DNA of 11,189 bases, from contig JALOAM010000103.1 in NCBI GenBank assembly GCA_023228765.1, positions 1 to 11,189 of the forward strand. The letters run 5' to 3'. Source of the DNA: Dehalococcoidia bacterium. GTDB taxonomy: Bacteria > Chloroflexota > Dehalococcoidia > UBA2979. Shown piece after piece: positions 1 to 5,327 of this stretch (the stretch's first letter is position 1; every line of letters begins with the position of its first letter). The notes under the pieces are model-generated. The model was not told the DNA's origin. It saw only the letters and a list, made by a program, of their open reading frames with translations, and searched no databases. The translations under genes and the position numbers were made by a program.

Positions 1-257
1 TCCGGCATCGGCCCGACGGTGCGTGACTCGCCCAGGCTGCCCGCCACCATCGCGCCGCCCTGCGGGCAGATCTGGCCGTGCTGGGTGGCGTCGAGGGTGC
101 CGTCCCACGCCGCCTTCGGCACCGGCGGCAGGAACCGCCGCCCCGCCGTGCTCTCGGCGTACGGCACGCCGACGAAGACCGAGACGCCTCGGTCGTTCAC
201 GCGCCCGCGTACCGCGCCGAGCGGCGTCCGGACGATCGCGTCGGTTTCGGTGGTCAC
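1..257 (-). CDS. Type B carboxylesterase (para-nitrobenzyl esterase family), N-terminal part
   Basis: The first 85 codons of a gene running off the left edge of the window. Reading from a GTG at 257, the protein shows the standard start of the type B carboxylesterase/cholinesterase family: a short strand TPLGAVRG (about residues 11-18), then VFVGVPYAES (27-36), RRFLPPVP (40-47) and AAWDGTLDAT (49-58). The cysteine in QICPQ (about residue 64) sits where the family's first disulfide cysteine is usual. These alpha/beta-hydrolase enzymes hydrolyse carboxylic esters. The catalytic Ser, Glu and His lie outside the window, so activity cannot be judged. There is no signal peptide, which suggests a cytoplasmic enzyme. 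The GTG start is chosen because AAGGGG precedes it at Shine-Dalgarno distance and the family homology begins within ten residues. A 10-bp perfect hairpin sits directly upstream of that ribosome site. Confidence 0.88.
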   Translation of the reverse strand, partial: MTTETDAIVRTPLGAVRGRVNDRGVSVFVGVPYAESTAGRRFLPPVPKAAWDGTLDATQHGQICPQGGAMVAGSLGESRTVGPMP

Positions 258-268
258 TGTGTCCCCTT

Positions 269-291
269 GCTCCCGAGGACGCCTCGGGAGC
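269..291 (-). promoter_or_regulatory. Perfect 10-bp hairpin just 5' of the esterase ribosome binding site
   Basis: GCTCCCGAGG and its exact complement CCTCGGGAGC are separated by three bases. On the minus strand the stem ends where the AAGGGG ribosome site of the esterase begins, about 11 bases before the GTG. No T-tract follows, so it is a poor intrinsic terminator. Its place in the leader suggests a structural element affecting the esterase message. Function is inference. Confidence 0.45.
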
Positions 292-348
292 GTGCGATGG
301 TGCTCTGAGTGGCGGAGTGCTGGGTGGGCGGGTGATACGCCTCGGAGG

Positions 349-379
349 GGCGGGGGGTCAAGGTGTCCCTCCCCCCGCC
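349..379 (-). terminator. Hairpin directly after the stop codon of the secreted-protein gene
   Basis: A 9-bp perfect G/C stem (GGCGGGGGG at 349-357, CCCCCCGCC at 371-379) with a 13-base loop begins one base after the TAG stop of the 381-1595 gene. It lacks a T-tract on either strand, so it may be a weak terminator or a 3'-end protecting structure. The 258-380 gap contains this and the leader hairpin and nothing else I can identify. Confidence 0.4.
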
Positions 380-380
380 G

Positions 381-1595
381 CTACTGGCTGGCGATCGGGC
401 CGGTGTCGACCACCTCGAACGCGCCGCCAGGCACATCCTTGAGCTGGTTGAGGTCCTCGTCGTCCCAGCGTGAGTCGGTCGCGCCGCTCACGTACCAGTT
501 CGACCCGTTGTCGGCGACGATGAGGCCGTAGTCCCGCATCGCCTCCAGTAGCACGCGAGCGTCCCCGGTGAAGCCGGAGATGTCGTAGTCCGCGCGGAGA
601 CGGAGCCGGAGGCCCATCGGTGGGGCGTCGGTGTCCGTGATGCTGCTCGCGTAGTGCGTGGCGGGGTGGATGTACGCGCGCTGCGTGCGCGAGAACGTCA
701 CCCGCAGCGCGTGCTCCACCGCGCCGCTCTGCACCTCGTCGTACCGCGCGAGGCCCGCGAAGATCGGGAGCCCGGCCGCGTCCGCGGAGGTCCACCCGTC
801 CGGCCGGAGGGCGTTCGAGCCGAGATCGAACACGGCACCCGAGCCCGCGTGCCAGCCGGCCCCCTGCCGCTCCGCCGCGAACAACTCGTAGAGGACGCAG
901 TCGTCGTCCTGCACGACCAGGACGTGGGCGTCGGAGCCCACCTCGACGGGGGCGTCCGAGGGGATCGGGTACGGGCCGGGGTCGCTCTCGTCGGCGTAGT
1001 CGAAGGAGACGGGGACGCGGGGCTGACCAGGTGGCACGACCACCCACGGGATGCCGTAGTCCGGGTTCTCGCCGAAGTCAGCGTGCAGGAACTGGTTGCC
1101 CCCGAGCCCATCGAGGTACGCCATGTACCCCTCGGAGTTCGGATGCACCGGCAGCGTGTCCACGCGCTGGGCCCATGGGTTGTCGTCCGGGAACAGCGTG
1201 CACGAAGTGCCCTCGATCGCTCGGTCGCCGGAGGATGGCGAGGGTGTGGCCGTCACCGTCCGGCACACGACGAGCACCGGTCCCTCTGGCATCACGCCGC
1301 CGGGGTAGCGCGAGAGGAACGACTCGTTCGCGAAGTCAGGGGAGGACGGCGCGTAGCCGCGGAAGCCTCCGCCGACCGTGATCCACACCGACGCTGCGCT
1401 GCACCCCTGGGTCTCGGCTGCCGCGACCAGCTCCGAGGGCGTCCCGCCACCCCAGAGCACCAGCGAGACGCCCTCGGCGACGAGGTTGCCCTCGATCGCG
1501 CCGGGGGGTGTCTGCGCCTCGGCGGTGCGAGGCAGGGCGAGCAGCGCGGCGCAGAGCGCGAGCACGGCGAGCGGGCGGGATGCGCGGGCACGCAC
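381..1595 (-). CDS. Secreted protein of unknown function, two-part
   Basis: 404 residues with a clear Sec signal peptide: basic MRARASR, hydrophobic core at about 9-22, likely cleavage near residue 27 (TAEA|QT). I see two parts. Residues 29-112 form a Gly/Ala-rich module with the segment SVWITVGGGFRGYAPSSPDF, resembling small beta-modules I associate with exported Chloroflexota proteins. Residues 130-400 form a longer domain with SCTLFPDDNPW, YGIPWVVVPPGQP, HVLVVQDDDCVLYEL, GWTSADAAGLPI, RTQRAYIHPATHYASS and NGSNWYVSGATDSRWDD. I recall similar domains in exported actinobacterial and myxobacterial proteins without an assigned function. The mature protein has four Cys (65, 111, 132, 233), compatible with two disulfides, and a single Lys (386); it is rich in Asp. 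No catalytic motif is recognised. The GTG start follows GGAGGT at good spacing, and that ribosome site lies inside a 14-bp palindrome. It is 66 bp downstream of the HAD gene and probably cotranscribed. Confidence 0.85.
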   Translation of the reverse strand: MRARASRPLAVLALCAALLALPRTAEAQTPPGAIEGNLVAEGVSLVLWGGGTPSELVAAAETQGCSAASVWITVGGGFRGYAPSSPDFANESFLSRYPGGVMPEGPVLVVCRTVTATPSPSSGDRAIEGTSCTLFPDDNPWAQRVDTLPVHPNSEGYMAYLDGLGGNQFLHADFGENPDYGIPWVVVPPGQPRVPVSFDYADESDPGPYPIPSDAPVEVGSDAHVLVVQDDDCVLYELFAAERQGAGWHAGSGAVFDLGSNALRPDGWTSADAAGLPIFAGLARYDEVQSGAVEHALRVTFSRTQRAYIHPATHYASSITDTDAPPMGLRLRLRADYDISGFTGDARVLLEAMRDYGLIVADNGSNWYVSGATDSRWDDEDLNQLKDVPGGAFEVVDTGPIASQ

Positions 1596-1599
1596 GGGC

Positions 1600-1613
1600 G
1601 ACCTCCGGAGGTC
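1600..1613 (-). promoter_or_regulatory. 14-bp perfect palindrome containing the ribosome binding site
   Basis: GACCTCCGGAGGTC is a perfect palindrome. Its second half supplies the GGAGGT Shine-Dalgarno sequence of the secreted-protein gene, four bases before the GTG. It could be an operator, or could let the messenger pair with itself or another copy and hide the ribosome site. Simple chance from a G/C-rich SD is also possible. Confidence 0.35.
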
Positions 1614-1661
1614 CGGCCGTCCCCGGCGAGGATGCTACAGGTGGGCCGCTGGTTGCGCCGC

Positions 1662-2483
1662 TCACGCGAAGACGTCGGCCCAGTCCTCTTTCATGCTGAC
1701 CACGGTCCAGCCGAGGTCAGCGCCCACCTCCGTGATCGGCCGGTCCTCTGAGAAGGAGGCGGCCTTGCTGACGTAGGCGTACTCGCGGTCGGCGTCGTCG
1801 TGGTTGACGAGGATCGCGAGGCTGGGACCGTCGCTGCCCGCGGCCCACTCCAGCATCTCCCGGTCGCCACCGGAGTTCCCCGCGGCAAGGATCGGACGCC
1901 GTCCGAGCTGGCTCTGGATGGTGACCACCTTGGCGGGGCCCTCGTCCACGTCGCCGTCCACGCGAGCGGTCCGAGTGAGGAGCGGCGCGCCGTCCTCCTG
2001 GCGCCGGAAGTCGTAGGCGATGCGCGTCCCGGCGACGAGCTCCGAAGGGATGCCGTACAGGTCGTCGCTCACGCTTCGGACGAACTCGACGCCCCCACCC
2101 GAGACGAGGGCGACCGTGAACGCGAGGGCACGCAACTCCTCGATCAGCTCGAGCATCGGGCGGTAGCGGAGCTGGTCCATCGGCCGCTCGAACTCGGGAT
2201 GTCGCGCGGACGCCATGAACTGGCGGACCGTGCTCCGGTACTCCTCGGCGGTGTGTCCCTTGAACAGCCCCGCGAGGGCGAGTGCGACGCGCTTCAGACC
2301 CAGCTCATCGAGCGCGGTCTGGTCGCGCGCGATGAGGGCCGCGAACTCCGGCGTGTCCGCGAGACCCGGCGTGGTCTCGATGGCTCCCCGCAGGGCATCG
2401 AGGAAGAACTCGAACTGGATATAGCGCGGGCGCTCGCACCAGAGAGTGCCGTCGTTGTCGAAGCAGGCGAAGCGCTCCGGCAC
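1662..2483 (-). CDS. HAD-superfamily hydrolase (phosphoserine-phosphatase-like), possibly 5'-interrupted
   Basis: 273 residues from a GTG at 2483. All four HAD motifs are present: motif I DNDGT with nucleophile Asp9 and acid Asp11, motif II VSGGG (Ser128), motif III Lys185 in GPAKVV, and motif IV GNSGGD ending at Asp207. The large insert between motifs I and II (about residues 20-120) is the C1-type cap. The C-terminal HDDADREYAY and GWTVVSMKEDW match a bacterial HAD family I know from memory, usually around 300 residues and often exported or periplasmic. The substrate is unknown; a small phosphomonoester is likely. In that family about 20-30 residues precede DNDGT, including LPSWNDGP and AILDFV. 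Here the equivalent codons continue in frame upstream (RRDAILEFLDAA) but contain a TAG at 2546-2544. From the GTG the catalytic core is intact but the N-terminal strand region is shortened. No strong SD precedes the GTG, which makes it an uncertain start. Confidence 0.85.
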   Translation of the reverse strand: MPERFACFDNDGTLWCERPRYIQFEFFLDALRGAIETTPGLADTPEFAALIARDQTALDELGLKRVALALAGLFKGHTAEEYRSTVRQFMASARHPEFERPMDQLRYRPMLELIEELRALAFTVALVSGGGVEFVRSVSDDLYGIPSELVAGTRIAYDFRRQEDGAPLLTRTARVDGDVDEGPAKVVTIQSQLGRRPILAAGNSGGDREMLEWAAGSDGPSLAILVNHDDADREYAYVSKAASFSEDRPITEVGADLGWTVVSMKEDWADVFA

Positions 2484-2567
2484 GGGTACCTCGTGCGCCG
2501 CGTCGAGGAACTCGAGGATGGCGTCGCGCCGTGGCCCCGGCCGCTAGGACGGTAGTCGTTCCTCCAT
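2484..2567 (-). other. In-frame 5' extension of the HAD gene interrupted by an amber codon
   Basis: In the same frame as the HAD gene, an ATG at 2567 (GGAGG ten bases upstream) reads MEERLPS, then TAG at 2546-2544, then RPGPRRDAILEFLDAAHEVP, and joins the annotated GTG without another stop. The family start as I recall it reads LPSWNDGPAKQAILDFV, so TAG sits where Trp (TGG) is expected, one base change away. This looks like the true N-terminus broken by a nonsense change, a sequencing error or a recoded codon. With it the product would be 301 residues. Confidence 0.6.
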
Positions 2568-2696
2568 GGGTCCAGCACCTCCACCCGCAGCTATCGCGCC
2601 GGGCCATCCAACAGATGGGCGGCAGAGTGCGCGACGCTACGGGTGAGGGGACTCATCCCTGGCTCAGGCGTGCGGGGTGCGGGGTGCGCTCGGATC

Positions 2697-2739
2697 AGAC
2701 CCTCACCCCAACCCTCTCCCGCCGAGCCGGGAGAGGGGG
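2697..2739. repeat. REP-like palindromic element, copy 1
   Basis: A CCTCACCCCAACC lead is followed by a 10-bp stem CCCTCTCCCG / CGGGAGAGGG with loop CCGAGC. All 43 bases recur exactly, reverse-complemented, at 8656-8698, and two relatives lie at 9790-9912. It is non-coding, in the 363-bp gap 2484-2846. Most of the rest of that gap is the HAD leader, a short GTGCGGG direct repeat (about 2670-2690) and the 24-bp tandem array that begins at this element's right edge. Confidence 0.85.
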
Positions 2740-2834
2740 TCGGAGGCCGAGCCGGGGGAGGGGTCGGAGGCGGCGCCGGGGGAGGGGTCGGAGGCGGCGC
2801 CGGGGGAGGGGTCGGAGGCGGCGCCGGGAGAGGC
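2739..2834. repeat. Tandem array, four 24-bp units
   Basis: GTCGGAGG recurs at 2739, 2763, 2787 and 2811, giving four head-to-tail 24-bp units. Units 2 and 3 are identical; unit 1 differs in its centre (CCGAGCCGG, the same as the adjoining REP-like element) and unit 4 near its end (GGGAGAGGC). Each unit contains GCCGGGGGAGGGG, so the plus strand is very G-rich. The array starts at the right edge of the palindrome and ends 12 bp after the thyX stop. It is likely non-coding; because 24 is a multiple of three, spurious Pro- or Gly-rich open frames arise across it. Confidence 0.9.
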
Positions 2835-2846
2835 GGCGGAACGGAG

Positions 2847-3839
2847 TCAGTCAGTTGGCTTGAGCTGTGCCTGGAACTCGCGCCACTCACCGGCGGACAT
2901 GCCGACGTCCTTCGCGGTGACCTGCTCGCCCGCGAGCATGCGGCGGATGGCCTCCATGCCCTGCTTCGAGATCTGCTGCCCGCCCAGCCGGTAGTTCACG
3001 AACGCGCGATGGGTCATCGGCGTCCACCGCTCGAGGACCTCGGTCAGCACGTCTGCATACGCGCGGATCTCGTACTGGGCGTGCGCGTCCGCGCGCAGGC
3101 GGAGGAAGTGCGTCAGGTTGTGGAGGTCGGTCTTCCAGTACCACTGGGTGTAGAAGTTCAGCGAGAGGTTCATCCGCGCCAGCTCGCGCGCGACCTGGGA
3201 GCGGCCCTCGTCGCGCGGGTTGCCCTCGGCGTCCTCGTTCAGGAGCTCCTCGTAGTGTGCGTAGGAGCGGAGCGCGTCGTTCCGGAGGATCTCCTGGACG
3301 CGCATCGCCTCCTCGCGGTCGAGCACCTCACCCCGGCCCTGCCGGTTCGTGGAGGATTGCACGGCGATGTGCTCCGGCGCCGGGATGTAGAACTCGTTGT
3401 CGAGGATCGAGTAGCGCGCGGAGTACTCGTTCACGTTTGCGGTGCGGTGCCGGATCCACTGGCGCGCGACGAAGATCGGCAGCTTCACGTGCAGCTTGAT
3501 CTCGCACATCTCGAACGGCGAGGTGTGCCAGTTCCGCATGAGGTAGTTGATCAGCCCCTGGTCGTCGCGCTGACGCTTCGTGCCCTTGCCGTAGGACACC
3601 CGCGCCGCCTGGACCACTGCCGCGTCGTCGCCCATGTAGTCCACGACGCGCACGAACCCGTGGTCCAGCACCGGCAGCGGCTCGTAGAGGATCTCCTCGA
3701 TCGCCTCCACCGTCGGGCGACGCGTCGAGGACTGCGCGGCGCGCGCCTCGTCGATCTCCGCGCGCTGCTCGGGCGTGATGCCTCGGTGGGCGCCGGTCGC
3801 GGGGGTCTTGGTGCGGTCGGGGGATTCCATGGTGGTCAC
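2847..3839 (-). CDS. thyX: Flavin-dependent thymidylate synthase ThyX
   Basis: Converts dUMP to dTMP in the cytoplasm using methylenetetrahydrofolate, FAD and NADPH, replacing ThyA. The signature RHRxxxxxxxSxR is plain: RHRTANVNEYSAR at 130-142, followed by YS. Upstream are AARVSYGKGTK (78-88) and the helix HTSPFEMCEIKLHVKLPIFVARQWIRHR; downstream, NLSLNFYTQWYWKTDLHNLTHFLRLRADAHAQYEIRAYA (about 224-262) supplies FAD and dUMP contacts. At 330 residues it is longer than the 220-250-residue classical enzymes because of a 45-residue polar N-terminus and a C-terminal extension (about 270-330), as in other long ThyX proteins. The GTG start at 3839 has GGGAG seven bases upstream; an ATG three codons later would be badly spaced. 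The 24-bp tandem array lies just past the stop. A possible promoter lies about 100 bp upstream. The next gene upstream, the small protein at 3992-4228, is 152 bp away. Confidence 0.97.
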   Translation of the reverse strand: MTTMESPDRTKTPATGAHRGITPEQRAEIDEARAAQSSTRRPTVEAIEEILYEPLPVLDHGFVRVVDYMGDDAAVVQAARVSYGKGTKRQRDDQGLINYLMRNWHTSPFEMCEIKLHVKLPIFVARQWIRHRTANVNEYSARYSILDNEFYIPAPEHIAVQSSTNRQGRGEVLDREEAMRVQEILRNDALRSYAHYEELLNEDAEGNPRDEGRSQVARELARMNLSLNFYTQWYWKTDLHNLTHFLRLRADAHAQYEIRAYADVLTEVLERWTPMTHRAFVNYRLGGQQISKQGMEAIRRMLAGEQVTAKDVGMSAGEWREFQAQLKPTD

Positions 3840-3893
3840 GCTACTGCTCCCAGGGGTGTGGGACGCGGAGCTGCTGGCGGAGCGCGGACCGGA

Positions 3894-3911
3894 GCGGTCT
3901 GGGGAGACCGC
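3894..3911 (-). promoter_or_regulatory. Hairpin in the thyX leader region
   Basis: GCGGTCT (3894-3900) and AGACCGC (3905-3911) form a perfect 7-bp stem with a GGGG tetraloop on the plus strand (CCCC on the minus strand). It lies between the small gene 3992-4228 and thyX, 55 bp before the thyX start. No T-tract follows, so it is either a weak terminator of the upstream gene or a leader structure of thyX. Confidence 0.3.
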
Positions 3912-3939
3912 CGCCCCTCGTCGGGCGGGCTTCGTCGAA

Positions 3940-3968
3940 GGATAGGGCTGTGTAGAAGCAGCGTCGAA
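3940..3968 (-). promoter_or_regulatory. Possible sigma-70-type promoter for thyX
   Basis: On the minus strand TTCGAC (3968-3963) and CTATCC (3945-3940) are separated by 17 bases, an acceptable but weak match to -35 and -10 hexamers. It lies about 100 bp upstream of the thyX start. CGTCGAAGG occurs twice here (3933-3941 and 3962-3970). Low confidence because hexamer matches are imperfect. Confidence 0.22.
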
Positions 3969-3991
3969 GGCGGAGTGGCGCTGGCGTGTCG

Positions 3992-4228
3992 CTAGCGGGA
4001 GGTGCGGAGGCCCTGGCGGGCGGCGCGGGCGCGCGCCTGCTCATTCGGGTCCCACAGGCCGCACTCGGTCTCGACATCCTCGAGGAACGGGCCCACGCAG
4101 TCCTGGCCCTCGCGCACGATGTGTGCGCAGAGCATCGCGTAGGGGTCGAGGCGCGAGGAGTCGATCGTCCGCTTCAGCCACTGGCAGTCGACGGCGAGGT
4201 GGGGAAGTTCGGCCATTCCTCGCAGCAT
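3992..4228 (-). CDS. Small Cys-containing hypothetical protein
   Basis: 78 residues from the ATG at 4228, or 74 from the ATG at 4216 (MAELPHLAV). The second start has GAGGA touching it, too close for a normal ribosome site, and the first has no clear site, so the start is unresolved. I do not recognise the family. Visible are four cysteines (15, 34, 44, 56 counting from 4228), the acidic stretch PFLEDVETECGLWDP, and a basic C-terminus QARARAARQGLRTSR. There is no signal peptide or membrane segment. The regular predicted helices and ordinary amino acid make-up (few Gly/Pro runs), unlike the antisense readings of this region, support it as real. It is divergent from the plus-strand gene at 4291, sharing a 62-bp gap, and precedes thyX on the same strand. 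Confidence 0.65.
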   Translation of the reverse strand: MLRGMAELPHLAVDCQWLKRTIDSSRLDPYAMLCAHIVREGQDCVGPFLEDVETECGLWDPNEQARARAARQGLRTSR

Positions 4229-4290
4229 ACGGAAGGTGAGCGCTGGAAGCGACCCGCGTCGCAGCCGATTCCGGCGCTACGATCGCCCTC

Positions 4291-4749
4291 GTGACCCAGT
4301 CTTCGCCATCCCAGCCCCCGCACCCCTCGCCGCACCCCTCGTCGGAGCGGCCGCCGTGGCCGCGCTTCACCGGTCTGCCCGAGGTGCGCCCAGCCCGTCC
4401 GCCGGTCCTCGGCGAGCCGTGGCCGCGATGGGGCTGGCTCCCCCGCGAGCAGCGGACGTGGACGTTCGCCCCCAGCCCGACGCTGACGAACGACTCCCCC
4501 TCCGACTCCCCGCCCCCGCTTTCGGACGAGGGGCCGGAGGTGAGGGCCCCCGCCGCTGACCTCGAGCCCGAACTCGTCGAGGTGCGCCGGTCGACCTCGA
4601 CGGCGGTGGTGCCCGTGCGGCGCGGGGACACCTCGCTGGCCGACATGACGCTGGGCGAAGTCGCGCAGGCGATCAAGCGCGCGGTGCCGGTCGCCGCCGT
4701 CGCGGGAGTCGCCACGGCCGCCGTGATGTCGCTGTTCAGGCGACGTTGA
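4291..4749 (+). CDS. Proline-rich protein with C-terminal membrane anchor, unknown function
   Basis: 152 residues from a GTG with no convincing ribosome site. Three parts are visible. Residues 1-90 are low-complexity, rich in Pro, Ser and Glu, with a Trp-rich patch (PPWPRFTGLP, GEPWPRWGWLPREQRTWTF at about 42-59) that could bind a partner. Residues 90-125 are mixed, with LEPELVEVRR and the helix SLADMTLGEVAQAIKR. Residues 131-147 are hydrophobic (AVPVAAVAGVATAAVMSLF), ending FRRR, which looks like a tail anchor with the bulk in the cytoplasm. I recognise no family. Strong G/C in third codon positions supports coding on this strand. A long antisense open frame (4041-4793) crosses it but reads as low-complexity. 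The N-terminus could begin later. Confidence 0.62.
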   Translation: MTQSSPSQPPHPSPHPSSERPPWPRFTGLPEVRPARPPVLGEPWPRWGWLPREQRTWTFAPSPTLTNDSPSDSPPPLSDEGPEVRAPAADLEPELVEVRRSTSTAVVPVRRGDTSLADMTLGEVAQAIKRAVPVAAVAGVATAAVMSLFRRR

Positions 4750-4780
4750 GCTAGTCCATCGCCCCGCGATCCCCAATTCT

Positions 4781-4811
4781 GGTGCGGGCGCACCGGGCTG
4801 TATTGAGCCCG
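4781..4811 (+). terminator. Two small adjoining hairpins after the membrane-anchored gene
   Basis: GGTGC-GGGC-GCACC (4781-4794) and CGGGCT-GTATTG-AGCCCG (4794-4811) lie 30-60 bases past the stop at 4749. Stems are 5 and 6 bp and no T-tract follows, so termination is weakly supported. The rest of the 189-bp gap (4750-4938) holds only the ribosome site of the next gene; no other gene is seen. Confidence 0.22.
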
Positions 4812-4938
4812 TCATGCCGTACACATTTCGTCAATAGAAGCGCAACGTCTGCTCAACGAACGGCGCGGAAGATGCCCTCGTTCCGATCGAAGAGACGCGC
4901 CGGATGGCTCGCCGTTCGAGGAAAGAGAGGCGGCACAC

Positions 4939-5184
4939 ATGATCCTTGCGAACGCTTGCCCCCGTTGCCGAGGCGCACTCTCCCGCGTCGCGGACATTGA
5001 CGAGGTCTACTTCTCCTGCGTCCACTGCGGCTACGCGTCGTACGGCGACTCGGCGCCCCTCGCGCCGGTCACCCCACCAGCCGAGCGGTGGCGCGTCCGC
5101 GAGCCCGCGGACCGCGCGACGGTCCGCCGCCGCCAGATCGCCCGCGAGCGAGCCCGAGCCGCCCGCCGCGTCGAGGCCGCGTAG
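4939..5184 (+). CDS. Small zinc-ribbon protein with basic C-terminal helix
   Basis: 81 residues. Two CxxC knuckles, CPRC (Cys7, Cys10) and CVHC (Cys27, Cys30), are spaced 16 residues apart with the strand DIDEVYFS between them, the arrangement of a short treble-clef/zinc-ribbon domain binding one Zn2+. A Pro-rich linker (about 38-50) leads to an Arg/Ala-rich helix, RATVRRRQIARERARAARR (59-77), that could contact nucleic acid or ribosome. No specific family is recognised; such ribbons occur in transcription- and translation-associated small proteins. The ATG at 4939 has GAGAGG eight bases upstream, a good ribosome site. It stands alone on the plus strand and is convergent with fabF. Confidence 0.78.
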   Translation: MILANACPRCRGALSRVADIDEVYFSCVHCGYASYGDSAPLAPVTPPAERWRVREPADRATVRRRQIARERARAARRVEAA

Positions 5185-5230
5185 CTCCCGCTGAGAAGCG
5201 TGGTTGGCCCAACGGATCGAAGGATCGGCC

Positions 5231-5315
5231 CCCCCTCGCGGGGGAGGGTGGCGGTGGGGGGACTGCTCCCCTCCTGCAGGACGGCGTCGAGGCCCGACGC
5301 CGGCGCTGACAGCGC
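5231..5315. terminator. Hairpin cluster between convergent genes
   Basis: Between the zinc-ribbon gene and fabF, which converge, lie three perfect stems: CCCCC-TCGC-GGGGG (5231-5244), CGGCGTCG-AGGCC-CGACGCCG (5282-5302) and GCGCT-GAC-AGCGC (5303-5315). A shared bidirectional terminator is the simplest reading, although no T-tract is present. The segment 5229-5270 (C-run, GGGTGGCGGTGGGGGGACTGC) resembles the reverse complement of 8598-8640 and may be a second, decayed repeat family. Confidence 0.4.
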
Positions 5316-5327
5316 AGATGTCGAGGG

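Noticed and set aside
2739..2834. CRISPR-like array
   Set aside because: The units are contiguous with no spacers, and no cas genes are nearby.
2591..2890. Possible 99-residue Pro-rich protein (PPPTPPPA repeats) on the minus strand
   Set aside because: It is produced by the 24-bp tandem array, whose length is a multiple of three, and overlaps the thyX 3' end.
2643..3995. 450-codon open frame on the plus strand
   Set aside because: It covers the tandem array and the antisense of thyX, with no recognisable motif.
4041..4793. 250-codon minus-strand frame overlapping 3992-4228 and 4291-4749
   Set aside because: Its Ser/Gly/Arg low-complexity reading has no domain. The two smaller genes on either side have more protein-like composition.
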